NCBI GenBank assembly: GCA_003118195.1
Contig: BEXV01000010.1
Coordinates: 456,114 to 520,113, forward strand
Length of the DNA stretch: 64,000 bases
Reading direction: 5' to 3'
From: Hemicentrotus pulcherrimus
Lineage: Eukaryota; Echinodermata; Echinoidea; Camarodonta; Strongylocentrotidae
The position numbers and the translations under genes were made by a program. Every line of letters starts with the position of its first letter. Within the stretch, counting starts at the first letter, position 1. Positions 50,901 to 61,010 of this stretch are shown here, piece after piece. The notes beneath the pieces are model-generated. The model did no database searches and had not been told where the DNA came from. It saw only the letters and a program-made list of their open reading frames with translations.

Positions 50901-53900
50901 TCGCACAAAAAACATAAAATAGGACCTTTGTATGCATGGTCAAATTGTTACTACCACTATTTTGAGTGGTTTTTATAATTTTGTTTGCTACCTTTGCCCT
51001 CTTGCCCTGTGTAAACATTTTTTTAAAAGAAACCCTACTTCTGTAGTAGAAACAATACCACGATGAAACTTTGAACTACCGACACTGTCCAGTATTCATA
51101 CCCTACTTTTGAAAGTCACCTACTGTATGCTATAGTATAGAACAAGACAAAAAGACTGAAGAAAAGTGTATACCACTTCACGAAGACCTGCCTAACACAA
51201 ACAAAACTCAAACAACAAACAAGTGTAGGCGTCCAGGCATTGATGTTGCCTTAGAACAACACAATGAGGTTGTGACCAGGCCTATATCTATGTATTTTGG
51301 GGATTCAATTCTGCTTTGCATCTTGAATATAGACAAATATCTTCAAAAAAATAGCTTGGACGTTTGGTAGGAAGAGTAGGGAGAAGGCAGATTTTTTTTT
51401 TTTAAAGAACTCATAAAAATGCATAGAGCATTAATTGTTCAAGTTTGAAGCTTTTAGTGACAGTTCTTGCAGATTTTTAATTATTTTTTTAGCTACAACT
51501 ACAAACAAATAGCTCCATGAAAGTTTGCTATGGCAATGTTGAAGCTAGGCCTATAGCAAACTTAATGTTACATGTTTGTATGTCCACTTGCTTCCAAAGC
51601 TTTTTTTGACAGGCTTTATGACCTATTTCCTATCGAATAATCCAATTTGTTTTGGGCCAAATTAGTCATAATCATAATGGGACTTTGACCTTGGCATGAC
51701 ATCCACCAACCCACGTCTCAAAATTAAATGCAAACAAAGCGGGTCGGTAGTAGCATGGACAGGACTAAATCAACTGCCTGCCGAAGTAGATTACTTGGAC
51801 AGGTCTTGGTATAATGTGAAGCTATGTACAGATAGGAGGAGATGCAGAGAGAGAGAGAGAGAGAGGGAGGGAGAGAGAGAGAGGGGGGGCGGGGCAGACA
51901 GACAGACGGACAGACAGAGAGAAAGAGAGGGGGGGGGGAAATAAGTGTGGGTCTTTTTATGGGAAGGTGATCTTCTTTACAGATGTTTCAACAGTTTTCC
52001 ACATGCAGCATCTGGAAACATTGGCCACACTGATGGGTCAAGTTTTATGTCTAAAGTTGAAGTGTGATGGAGAAAAGATTCCAAACTGAAACTGAATCTA
52101 CATAAAATGTCACTGCAGATTTTGGCAACTATCTAACAAGTGTCTGCAGAGTGCACCAATCGGGTTCCCTCCATGCGGTAAATCATTTTTAAGATATGAA
52201 GTTTAGGTAAGAATGTCCTTTCCGATCAACAGGTTTCTGTTAGGGCCTAAAATGGAGGACATGTTTATGGATCATGAATCTGAAGTGTTTATTTCTTCAA
52301 CATTTAAACTCTTGGAGGAGGAAAAATATAGGTAAAATTAAAGTGATAGTGCCAATCTGATTGGAATAGAAAGAGTTCATGTTTCTCACTACAAGGTTAT
52401 ATGTTTTAATTACTGGTCAAAAAAAATGTTGATCAACTTTTTGTCTTTTTATCTGTAATTGGATTTCATGCATGATTATGAGTCTAATATGTTTCTGTCA
52501 AGAAAAATTTCAATTAATTTCAAGGATTTATTTCATCTGCAAATATTGTTTTGTATGTCTGTGTGAAGTTCAACTATTTAAAAAATCTTATAACTGAAAA
52601 AACAAGTTATGAGTAACAGCATTTAGTAAATATATATTAAAAGGACATCAGGAAAAACAGAACAGATTTAACTAAAGCCCCTATGTGACACTAGCTTCTA
52701 CTCCATACCCAATGCTCATCACCCAAATCATCTCATCACTGAGGGTGCAGATGAGCCTAGATACGACATGGGGTCACCTGGCAAGGTCAAAGGTTATACC
52801 AGTAGGTGTGATGAAGGTGGGAATGAGCCCCCGTGGACCCCAAGTCACCCACTCGTAAAGTTGATTGGAAAGGACTCGAAAACTCATTACCAATTCCTAA
52901 TATGATGCGATTTTCAGACCAGACATTTAAATTGGGACTCTGGCCAGTCTGGGTAGTTGGAAGTGCCCCTCGACCACCCCCCCCCCCCACCCCCAAAACG
53001 AGGTTGCTTGATTTCAAATAGATCTGACAGACCTTGAATGATGGGTTCATTGTCAGAGCCAAAAGCCATCATCAATTTGGCCGAGTGAGATCTAATTTAG
53101 ACCTTTAAAGTGGTTATTTCATTATAGAGGAGAGTTTGTGAATCAATCCTATTTTCAGTTGGATTTTCAGTAAGTTTTCTACCAAATGTTGTCCCTTTTT
53201 GATCATTCGTGTGGTTGCCAACTTTTTACATCTACAATTGCTCTTGTAATGTCTGTTCTACAATCAGAATGTATTTCTTGCTGTTGTCATGTATTTAAAA
53301 TAAAAATGTATATCTCAATGTATCTTCAAAGAAATCTTGGAGAAGACCTCTCAGAGGCTATTCCATAGTTGATTCTGTTTATGCGCATCTCTTGAAAGTA
53401 TCTTGGTTGATCTTTTTTTGATAAATTGATTGCCATGTTTCCAAATTTTTATTCATGACTTGGGACATGTTCAGGGCCAGAAGGGCAGACGATATGAATT
53501 TTTTCTTTGAAAAAAATGAAAATAGACTATGTAAACAAGTGCGCTCCTCATGATCTTTTGTTGTAGAAGAATTTATATCTTGATAACAACCTCCCTAACT
53601 GAATAGTCTCGACCCTTGTTATCTCTCCTGCTGAGCAATATCTCCCGCTTCAACTGCAAAATGTCAAAAGATTTCCCTTCAAGACTTAAAAGAGATGAGG
53701 GGGGAAATGGCGCTCAAGGATTCCCAGCTTGAAAGGGGGGATTTCTCATAGGTTATGCCACCTGGGCCACTGTCTGTAGGTGTCACTTTTGGAGGTTCGG
53801 AGGTGTGGTTTGGGGGGATTCACGTTCTGAATAACTCTGTGTGAACTCTTTCATGTTCAAGGGTAGATGGATAGAACAGGTAGGCAGACATCATGAATGG

Positions 53901-56900
53901 AAAACGGATAGGGGGTAAGAGACGAGTCTCAAAGAGGAAGCATTAATTCATGAAAAGGGGTGGGAAGACTAGAATTTGTTAATCATAGTTTATTCTAACG
54001 GGGAAGGGGGGGAGGCACATAAATGGAAGGGGGAAAAAAGGCCTAGGTATAGAATTGTGCAAGGATTTAAGCCAGACTAATTGGTGATACTTTAGGAGAC
54101 CCAAGACGACCATTATTACTTGAGGGTATTGTGTTTGTTTGTTTTCTTCTTTGAAAATAATATTTTTAGTTAAAAAATATCAGTTAAATTGAAGATGGAA
54201 GGATGGATTTGTTGATATACACATGGCAGAGGCTACATGTAAAGATGCTGTGAAAAGCAAATATATATCGTTTGACAGACAGATCCAAAGAGTTAATTGA
54301 TGTTCAAAGGGGGAGACAAGGGTGTAGGAGGGCTAAATGGTGATGGGTCTACTCATAAATACCTAAAGACAATTTCATTTGGGATGTTTCTCTGCAAAGG
54401 CTATGATTGGGATTACTTCATGGATCAACAAAGCGAGAGAGGGTTCTAAAGAAAAGTTGAACTTGCCAATTTCCGCGCTAGACATGGGTGTATTTGTAAC
54501 TGTCAATTTCAGCTCCCATCACCATGACGATGTCACAAAAAGTAGTCAATTTGAGGAAGGAAAGCATCATTCAAAGGATTAGGGAAGATGAGCGAATCGG
54601 ACGAGGAAATTCACATCATGCCCGGGGGACAAGGATGCACCGTTTTTCGGGTCGAGTATGGGGTTCCTCGCAAAATGTGTTTTTGGATGTAAAATTTGAC
54701 AGAAATACTTGCTACGCAGCTACTTGCTCCTGATTTGTTGTTTTTCAGTCAATGGCTGTTTTTTAATAAATCAAATCAATTTGAAGCTCTCCTTTAATTG
54801 TCTTCCACTCCTTTTCAACAGCTTCCTGTTGCCGTTTATCATTTTCACTGTCCTTATTTTAAAATGTAAAATGAATGTGATGCTCTCTCTTTGTTTTTTC
54901 TTTGTCCAAAACATGTTTGTACTCAGCTCTCTACATATTTTATTATGATGTACCCTAAATTTTGCTTATTTAAATCCTTTTATATAATTTTCAATCCTTT
55001 CTAAAGGCGATTCTGCCACAATCATATATATTTGTCTAATTTAATTTAATCACCAGACTTCAGGCAAATGAAGGACACTGACATGGGTCTGGGATAAGAA
55101 TTTTCATAGTTTAAATTAGGGTGACTGACCAGTTGCAGAATTACCTTTTACTTCAAACATTCATGCTTTTTATTATAAAATCCTTAACTGATGAATAAAT
55201 TCATTTATCTGTACTCTAAGTCATTTTAAGTGTTCTGGTAATTTGCTTCTTTTTGTACAAAGAAGTGTGACTCATTATTTTATTTTATTGATCTATTTTC
55301 TTTTTGAGCCTGCAAAAGAAACCTCCAGAAGCTGAAAAGAAAATATTATTGCTTCCTGTGATTCAGTAATTCCATTCCTAAATAGGGCTTTAGAAGAAAA
55401 GGGCTAAATGGAAACGATCCCTTTCATCTATTCATTAACTCTCCAAGTTAAATAAATTTACCTTGAATTAACTGGGTAATTTGGGGAGGGGAAATGTACA
55501 AGGATTTTTTACTATTGACCACCATCTTTCTCCTCATTTTTGACCTTTTTGTAATTTGTTAGCTTTCGCTCACACGCTCTTTCCTTTTATGGTTTGTTCT
55601 TTCTTTCTTTTCTTCTCTTCATCTGTCTGCGACTCGATGTGGATATCTTATGCTTGTTATTCATGCAGTCATCACCAGCATGCGACCGCTGATATGCCGA
55701 CTTTTGTCACGAATTTGACAGGGAGGTTTCGTCAGGACAAACGTAGTTATTTGGGGAGCAAAAACAAAGATCAGCTATTTGTGTAGCTGTGATGATAACT
55801 CTGATTTATACAAATAATGAATGAACAAAGTGTCAAAATGACAGTTAACTGATAACACTTTGTGCTGATTTTTTTTTTCTTCTCCATCAGAAGTGTTTCT
55901 TTCATGTTTCAATAGATAATACCTCTTGTATTATATTTGCCTATTCTTTATATACCACATTCTTTTATGTCATGAACCCAACTGGAAATGTAGAGCTACT
56001 AAATGACCTCATATGACCTCTCACCTCCGAGGAATGACCTGAGGGGCTCAAGCCATGAGGGTGGGTAGGGTGTCTGGCCCATTAACGAAATAGACAGCAT
56101 GAAAATAAACAATAAGGAGAGGTATGGGAGTTCATGTTCTCTAGGCAATAAACAGAGCTGGAGCGATGATGGATTCATGTGTTATCATCTGACCAGAAAG
56201 CATGCATGTGTGGGTTATTGTAGCTCCATGTTATTGTTGCCTTAATAGTACATGCAGGAAGTGCATGCAATGTGGTAGTTGTTCTAAATGCTATTCTTTT
56301 TAAATAGAGATAACCATTTGAACATTTACTTTACGGGAGGGATGGATTATATCTGTCATTTTTGTACCTTTGATTTGAACTTGTTAATATTCTTGGTGTG
56401 GGTCTTCGTCCTATTCATTTCATTCTTTGTAATAATAATTATGTGAATGATTTTAATAGCTTCTTCTAAGTTGTTTGTTTGTAGAGTGCTGCTCAAGGGA
56501 ATTTTTTTTAAAAATTAATTTCTCTAATCAATCTTTTTACCTATCTGCTAAGAGTTACAGGGGACTTAAGATCCTTGTAAGGTGCTACAAACTCCCTTCA
56601 CAATCTCAGCAAAAATTGTACGCATATTCATAGGGCACTCTCGATAAAGCTGTCAGTGTCACATTAAAATTTGTGTCAGGTCATGGAGGGGGGGGGGCAT
56701 TTTATGATTAAATCTGGGATTTTGTGTCTGGGGCTCAGCCACTCTTAATCAGGACCAGCGGCTTTTCTCTTTCAAGTTCCAAATACATAAGCAGGTAATC
56801 TGGCTACAAACAAGCAATAACTGCTTTATTTTGGGATCATAAAAGTTTTTTAACATCCTATAAATCAATTACTCTGCATCAGCTTAACCATGACCATTCT

Positions 56901-59900
56901 TAGAAGTTACATGCCCCTTTTGAGATCAAAAGAATGAGAGTGTTTTCTGTAGAATTTTGAAAAGAATCAATTCACTTTAGGCAAGTGTCATATTATAGGA
57001 CTAATCATGCACTGTACAGTGAGAGCGATCACCTTTCACTGATTAAGCAATAGATCAAAACCTACAAAAATGTGGAAATTGTCAATTTTGTTTGTACTTG
57101 GGGGACATTTATAAAACTGCTTTTTTTATGAATCATGTAAGTAAATCCTACAAAGCTTGGAGGGCATAAGTTTTAATATAAGGCCTCTATTCTTTGCGAC
57201 TGTCGGTCACTCAACTTCGCCTTCCAAAATCAAATTTCATGACAGGGGGAAGGGGGTGATAATGCACCTAGACTTGTGGCCGACCATGAAATATACAAGG
57301 ATTGAACAACAATGACTTTCTGATGGGGGAAGCATTAGAGGGTCACTGGCGGCAAGGGATTATCCCCCGATACAGAATTCCCTTCTTTGTCATAAAGCCC
57401 AAATTAGAAACACTATCTGTAATAGGTGAATGTCAGGGAAAGCTCGATTGTGGCAATGTGGTTCAAACTTTCATCACCTCTAACCCACAATTTTTTTCCC
57501 AATTTTTTTCCTTTGATTTCTTACGGGCCAACAAAGACAGAAGTACATGTGTATTTCATTGACTCCATAATGTTCTTATTCAAACTTTTTGTTTGTTCTT
57601 TTCAAATTCCAAGCATTTTTCAATGGATGACCTATTTCTATCATATGCGATATCAAAGTGTTTATAATCATACCTTCCCTTTTTGTTTCTGTTTTGGGGG
57701 CTTTTAGATAGGACATTTTGGTGTGTCTCATGTTTTTCTTCTCCATTTCAAATGATCAATACTTGTACTAATTACACAATATTTCACAAAACATTGAGAA
57801 ACACATATGTGAGAACATATTAGGGGACGTATGCTGCACAGCACCTAAAACCAATCCATGTTAGTCTCATAACGCTGTGAGCGCGGCAGTCTAATCATCC
57901 CCATCCTGTGTCATGAGCAGTGGCTGACTCGTATTTTGACAACCCCACGTTGAGCATTGCAGGTTGCCGTTGGTGGAATCGTGACACACGAGGGCCTCGA
58001 CACAACATGAATGTTGTCCTCCAACATGTGGGTCTTGTTATGTTGTCATGGCGAGTCAGGATCCAATGCCTGATGTAGGCCTGGTCTTGATTTGGGGAGC
58101 AGGTTGGAAGGGTAGAGATTGCCCCATGAAAGAGACCCATGTTTTTTTTTATAGTTTTCTCCCTAAAAACACTTTTCGTGATTAAACAAGATCTCTCAAC
58201 ACCATGTTGAAGACCTTTATCCTATGAACGTGGCTCGATCACATTCCATCATGAAAACGTTAACATATGTGATGATTTATGACTCCACATTTTTTTGTTG
58301 AGAAAATGTTATAAGAAATGCTTTTTCCATTGAGAAAGTGGATATTTCTTAAAAATCTATATGCATATCAATATAAAACAAAATAATGAGCTTATTATAT
58401 TCACAAATTCTGATTCAAATCAGTTTCTGTCTTTCTCAAAGCCCTTTGCCACAAAGTATGTGAGTTTTCATGTCTGTATATCAATGTAAAAGTTGTTTTT
58501 ATTGTTTGTATTTAAGTTTTTATGATCTAAATGTATGTTAATAAATTGGGATTACATGTTGTTTAATTCTAATTTTTCAGACCACATAACTTCTAGACAA
58601 ATATTCCATGCAGTTACTTACCATCATCGGTATCACCGGTGATGATGACATTGATCTGTGAGGGGTTTCCGATCCTGCCACCCATGGGGTTGCTGAGCTT
58701 GACCTGGAAGGTCTCGTCCTCCTCGTAGAGGGAGTCGTCGATGATCAGGATACGGCAGTAAGCGAGGTCCTCTCCCTTGTCGAAGGCAACCATGTTGTCT
58801 GGGTCCTCCTCCATTCGACTGATGTAGTCGGAGAAGGTGAGAACGGGGGATGGGTCGGATCCGGTGGCAGAGCCTGGAATCATGGAGGGAACAGAGAGAA
58901 TAGCAGATAAAGAAATGATAAGAGTTATTTTTGCTTAAATGTAACAAATATGTGGCCATTTCTCCATCATCTTTATCTTTCAAGGGTGAAAAGGGGGATG
59001 GTCTTTGCTTGACATTTAAGACATGTCTCTCATACCGCCGAAAGAGCATCAGAGTAACAATATGGGGCTTTCTCCTACAGAATCCGTAAGATCTATGGTA
59101 GATTGAGTATGAAGAATAGAGTCTTTGGATGACAAAATATGTTAAGTTTCCTTGCATCCCCCCCCCCCCTAAATGAAAGTAGGAATTCACAAATATCTAC
59201 ACTTTTCAGCTTATTGCTGTTCTTTAGTCTCTTATGTTTGACTTCCGAAGCCATCCAGTCTCCAAATACCGGCTCATCAAAGCCCCGAATTTAAAAAGAG
59301 CAAGAAAGACCTTACTAACAGAACAGCTTGTACAATGGAGAAGAAAAAAAGCTTTTATTAATAGGAGGAAACAAAGACCTGATAAATCAATGTTTAAGAT
59401 GGCAGAAGAATGGTTTAGACTCCACGTAAAGTACTTAATACTGTCATTTAATTGACTTTTTAAGTCCAACACCAAAAATAAAGATTTATCCTCCTATTGA
59501 CAGATTCTTAAGATGTTCATGCAGGCGAAGCTAAACTTCCTCTATTTCACAATAATTGCGATGGATTAAGGAAACTATTGACCTTTTGAAAGAAGATTTT
59601 AGCTGGCTTGGTGCTTCAAAATATTAGACAAGGAGTCTGACATTTTCAGCACTTAAAACCTAATAATCACATTGATTTTCAGAGTCAAGGAACTAAACAC
59701 ATGATCAATATGTCTAATAATATCAATGGGTTGATTTAGATGTTTATTCAGGCCTCATTAACTCAAGTTACCATTGAATTCAAGAACTTTTAAAGGGATA
59801 TCAACTTGTTTATGTAAGATTTTAGTTGGGCTACTGCTTTTAAATCTCAAACAGGAGTCTGTCATTTTGGAGGGGGTGATTACGGTACCCCTTAATCATT

Positions 59901-61010
59901 TGGGAGATTACGAGGGGTGCGTAATGGCTGATTTACTGCTTTCTGGGAGAGGATTGTGATGTAACAGTGCAGTTTTTAAGATTCATCTCTATAGAAAACG
60001 ACAGGGTGAATGACTTCTTTGAGTTACTGGTTGAGCGAGCGCAGTGATTAAAGTTCTGCAGATGTTGGCCGCGGAGAGAAAATACTCGCTCAAAAACAAT
60101 ACCCGTAAGCTTATCATCGTTTAACTGAAGTCGTAGAAATGAGATGAGAACCAAAAATACTGCATCATACAGTCTCTCCAAACATCTATACAGCATTTTT
60201 TCCCTATTTCTTCTAATCTTAGTCCTTTATTCAGTCATAATAAAACTGTTTCAAACTGTGGGTATATGAATATGCAAGCTGCACCCTTGAATTAGTGCCT
60301 TACTGAACAATCACTGCCTGAGATATGGGATTATGGATGGATGCAAGGCTACTTTTAACGAGACTTCTGTCTCTACACTACCGGTTGGATGAACACCAGG
60401 GTTTGCAGAGGCAGATGTGGAAGGGTGCTTATAGAATGCACACATTAATATCGAACTCTCCTTAACTTATACTCTCAACTCTATCCATATTTATTTCTTT
60501 CCCTATCTTCAATGGTATGACCAACATGGTGATTCTATACCTTGTGCTTCAAGATTATCGCCACCCCTATTCACAACACATTCTTCCGCTTGGTGATGTT
60601 TGGAACTGACAGACCCGTCTGTAACATTTATGATGCAGGGCCAACATCAAAATGAGACATCTACAACCCTATAAAACTATCTATCATTTAAGAGGTAATC
60701 TGTTTAAAAAGATGGCATTTCAAGAACTCAAAGGACATTTTGACATATCTGAAGACTAACTATTCATCGTAACCCACAGGATTACTATAGTTCCTGCTTT
60801 GAGTATTTGACTCTTGGTGCTAGTTAAGGTACTCGATAAACAAATATATATTTGCATCATTTGCTTGTTGTTTTTTTTTACCTGGAATGGTGGAGCAGCT
60901 GGCCATGAGTTCTTGTGAGAGATCTCCAGTACGCCTGATGGGGACCAGGAACTCTCCGATGTCTTCTTCGATGACGTAGTTGTCTGGCAGATCAATGAAT
61001 ACACCAGATT
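23548..61010 (-). CDS. ECM3: ECM3/FREM2-like extracellular matrix protein, C-terminal 1260 aa in 19 exons (5' partial)
   Basis: Member of the FRAS1/FREM family of basement-membrane and matrix proteins. In sea urchin, ECM3 is known from blastocoel fibres on which primary mesenchyme cells migrate. Numbering from the first full codon: Calx-beta 1 (about 1-127), 2 (127-247), 3 (247-368), 4 (368-about 490), 5 (about 490-620); then a conserved cysteine-containing C-terminal ectodomain to about 1140; a juxtamembrane stretch with KR and RR; a transmembrane helix (1205-1229); and a 31-residue tail starting RRRQAK and ending NTEV, a class I PDZ ligand. Characteristic family text includes [19 protein letters not shown] and [11 protein letters not shown]. 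All junctions are GT/AG and in phase. Several N-glycosylation sites occur (FNVT, QNVT, LNDT, FNAT). The upstream CSPG/NG2-like repeats should lie beyond 64000. FREM2 orthology is an alternative name for the same assignment. Confidence 0.92.
24524..24670 (-). CDS. ECM3: ECM3-like exon 18 of those visible (49 codons)
   Basis: Acceptor TTGTCTGCAG, donor GTAGGT, phase 0 to 0. It encodes [20 protein letters not shown] and the segment ending RLASDALFG, part of the conserved FRAS/FREM C-terminal ectodomain; one N-glycosylation site (NAT). Confidence 0.88.
25142..25456 (-). CDS. ECM3: ECM3-like exon 17 (105 codons)
   Basis: Acceptor AATTTCAG, donor GTGAGT, phase 0 to 0. It encodes [20 protein letters not shown] and then [20 protein letters not shown] and [17 protein letters not shown], with two cysteines. 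It lies in the long C-terminal ectodomain shared with FRAS1/FREM2. Confidence 0.9.
26012..26146 (-). CDS. ECM3: ECM3-like exon 16 (45 codons)
   Basis: Acceptor CCATACAG, donor GTCAGT, phase 0 to 0. It encodes [20 protein letters not shown] and ends [11 protein letters not shown]. Confidence 0.9.
26578..26705 (-). CDS. ECM3: ECM3-like exon 15 (42 codons plus split codon)
   Basis: Acceptor GTCACAG, donor GTAAGT; it enters with two bases of a split codon and leaves in phase 0. It encodes [18 protein letters not shown] and ends WQFVSDLS. Confidence 0.88.
26930..27034 (-). CDS. ECM3: ECM3-like exon 14 (34 codons, split codons both ends)
   Basis: Acceptor TTTGTAG, donor GTAAGT. It encodes [20 protein letters not shown] and then [14 protein letters not shown], a hallmark stretch of the FRAS/FREM C-terminus. 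Confidence 0.88.
27614..27815 (-). CDS. ECM3: ECM3-like exon 13 (67 codons plus 1 base)
   Basis: Acceptor CATCCACAG, donor GTAAGA, phase 0 to 1. It encodes [20 protein letters not shown] and then [15 protein letters not shown]. Confidence 0.9.
28246..28580 (-). CDS. ECM3: ECM3-like exon 12 (111 codons plus split codon)
   Basis: Acceptor TTTTCTAG, donor GTAAGA. It is the largest internal exon here. It encodes [20 protein letters not shown], then [17 protein letters not shown] and [20 protein letters not shown]. Codon use is noticeably GC-richer than the flanking introns. Confidence 0.92.
28964..29219 (-). CDS. ECM3: ECM3-like exon 11 (85 codons plus 1 base)
   Basis: Acceptor CTCCCACAG, donor GTCAGT, phase 0 to 1. 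It encodes [20 protein letters not shown] and the segment [16 protein letters not shown], the end of the fifth Calx-beta region and the start of the following domain. Confidence 0.9.
29576..29752 (-). CDS. ECM3: ECM3-like exon 10 (59 codons)
   Basis: Acceptor CCTTACACAG, donor GTAAGT, phase 0 to 0. It begins [20 protein letters not shown], a segment highly typical of FRAS/FREM proteins, and carries one N-glycosylation site (LNDT). Confidence 0.92.
30392..30544 (-). CDS. ECM3: ECM3-like exon 9 (51 codons)
   Basis: Acceptor TTCGCCCAG, donor GTAAGT, phase 0 to 0. It encodes [19 protein letters not shown] (end of Calx-beta 4) and then [20 protein letters not shown] (start of Calx-beta 5). Confidence 0.92.
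30545..32463. other. 1.9 kb intron of the ECM3-like gene
   Basis: No exon-like sequence or structured repeat recognised. It has a C-rich patch near 31605-31635. Confidence 0.6.
32464..32597 (-). CDS. ECM3: ECM3-like exon 8: second half of Calx-beta 4 (44 codons plus split codon)
   Basis: Acceptor CACCACAG, donor GTTGGT, which is weaker than the usual GTAAGT here. It encodes [20 protein letters not shown] followed by [11 protein letters not shown], the acidic E-F loop and last strands of a Calx-beta domain. It continues the YNPLSQ of exon 7 without a gap despite the 6.8 kb intron. Confidence 0.92.
35767..36338 (+). repeat. Tandem duplication, two units of about 277 and 295 bases
   Basis: Unit 1 starts CCTTGTCATGATTATAAAAG at 35767 and unit 2 starts CCTTGTCATGGTTATAAAAG at 36044. 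Both continue through TTCCCATTTTTTTCCTCTTC, ATAAAAAGAC, AAAATCTATCCTGA, TTTATTCACTGGA and GACTGATTCC-type blocks and end near AACCAATT. The copies differ by substitutions and small indels. Confidence 0.8.
38272..38815. other. Assembly gap (544 N) flanked by G homopolymers
   Basis: The sequence is undetermined. Both flanks are G runs (up to 38271 and from 38816), suggesting that a G-rich tract stopped the assembly. It is inside an intron, and the exons on either side join in frame within one Calx-beta domain. Confidence 0.98.
39035..39300 (+). repeat. Purine-rich (GA)n low-complexity tract
   Basis: An imperfect GAGAAAGAGAGA-type tract of about 265 bases lies next to the last bases of the 6.8 kb intron, 85 bases from the exon 7 donor. 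The long open frames across it are compositional artefacts. Confidence 0.85.
39385..39567 (-). CDS. ECM3: ECM3-like exon 7: first half of Calx-beta 4 (60 codons, split codons both ends)
   Basis: Acceptor CCACACAG, donor GTAAGG, phase 1 to 1. It encodes [19 protein letters not shown], then the typical [11 protein letters not shown] that precedes the second half of a Calx-beta domain. Confidence 0.92.
40114..40228. repeat. Palindromic foldback element in an ECM3-like intron
   Basis: Two nested perfect stems: outer GTCACACCCTGGACA (40114-40128) with TGTCCAGGGTGTGAC (40214-40228), inner GGCTGCTAGCTTCCGCTT (40144-40161) with its exact complement (40182-40199), around a 20-base loop. No coding frame. 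The near-perfect arms suggest a recent foldback MITE. Confidence 0.8.
40588..40752 (-). CDS. ECM3: ECM3-like exon 6: second half of Calx-beta 3 (54 codons, split codons both ends)
   Basis: Acceptor CATTTTCAG, donor GTAAGT, phase 1 to 1. It encodes [20 protein letters not shown] and then [10 protein letters not shown]; one N-glycosylation site (QNVT). The acidic pair seen in the other Calx-beta loops is GD here. Confidence 0.92.
41240..41437 (-). CDS. ECM3: ECM3-like exon 5: first half of Calx-beta 3 (65 codons, split codons both ends)
   Basis: Acceptor TATTTTCAG, donor GTGAGT, phase 1 to 1. It encodes [20 protein letters not shown], then [20 protein letters not shown] and HITFLPG. Confidence 0.92.
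41438..43085. other. 1.6 kb ECM3-like intron
   Basis: No exon recognised; a C run near 42330-42340 and ordinary AT-rich sequence. Confidence 0.6.
43086..43295 (-). CDS. ECM3: ECM3-like exon 4: second half of Calx-beta 2 (69 codons, split codons both ends)
   Basis: Acceptor TACTTTCAG, donor GTAAGT, phase 1 to 1. It encodes [20 protein letters not shown], then [20 protein letters not shown] with the calcium-loop DD pair, and ends INDTISD. Confidence 0.92.
43296..46548. other. 3.3 kb ECM3-like intron
   Basis: AT-rich; short AAT runs near 43463-43480 and a C run near 44072. No exon or structured repeat identified. Confidence 0.6.
46549..46698 (-). CDS. ECM3: ECM3-like exon 3: first half of Calx-beta 2 (49 codons, split codons both ends)
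   Basis: Acceptor ATTCCGTAG, donor GTAAGT, phase 1 to 1. It encodes [20 protein letters not shown] and then [19 protein letters not shown]. Confidence 0.92.
49198..49243 (+). repeat. G-rich purine patch, potential G-quadruplex
   Basis: At least five runs of three or more G separated by one or two A residues (GGGGAAGGGGAAGGGGAAAG and onward). The pattern fits intramolecular G-quadruplex rules; formation is not shown. Confidence 0.55.
51848..51945 (+). repeat. (GA)n / (GACA)n microsatellite
   Basis: GAGAGAGAGA runs are interrupted by GGGAGG and followed by CAGACAGACAGACGGACAGA and further GA and poly-G sequence. Intronic. Confidence 0.9.
56004..56040 (+). promoter_or_regulatory. Candidate nuclear-receptor site: TGACCT direct repeat, spacing 4, plus a third half-site
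   Basis: TGACCT at 56004-56009 and 56014-56019, separated by CATA, form a perfect DR4 of the AGGTCA half-site. A third TGACCT lies at 56035-56040. It sits in the long second visible intron. Chance occurrence cannot be excluded. Confidence 0.3.
58622..58873 (-). CDS. ECM3: ECM3-like exon 2: second half of Calx-beta 1 (83 codons, split codons both ends)
   Basis: Acceptor ATGATTCCAG, donor GTAAGT, phase 1 to 1. It encodes [20 protein letters not shown], then [20 protein letters not shown] with a full acidic loop, and ends ITGDTDD. Confidence 0.92.
58874..60881. other. 2.0 kb ECM3-like intron
   Basis: AT-rich; a C run near 59160-59169. Two loosely similar blocks near 59580-59640 and 59790-59870 (TTTTAGCTGGCTTGGTGCTT against TTTTAGTTGGGCTACTGCTT) may be an old duplication. 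Confidence 0.5.
60882..61010 (-). CDS. ECM3: ECM3-like exon 1 of those visible: first half of Calx-beta 1 (42 codons, split codons both ends)
   Basis: Acceptor TTCCTTCCAG, donor GTAAAA, phase 1 to 1. It encodes [20 protein letters not shown], then [19 protein letters not shown]. Further 5' exons, including the CSPG repeats, are expected beyond the window. Confidence 0.92.

Larger units (their letters stand above)
46699..58621. other. 11.9 kb ECM3-like intron
   Basis: No exon could be supported. It contains a G-run purine patch (49198-49243), a GA/GACA microsatellite (51848-51945), a nuclear-receptor-like direct repeat (56004-56019), a small GC-richer open frame (54588-54692) and a GC-richer patch at 57870-58140 with no recognised product. 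Long introns in this family often hold enhancers, but nothing here proves that. Confidence 0.55.

Noticed and set aside
57895..58140. Minus-strand frame of 81 codons in a GC-richer patch, considered as a Tc1-type transposase remnant (HDN..RP)
   Set aside because: Only a vague resemblance to one short motif; no catalytic triad, no terminal repeats and no flanking domain could be seen.
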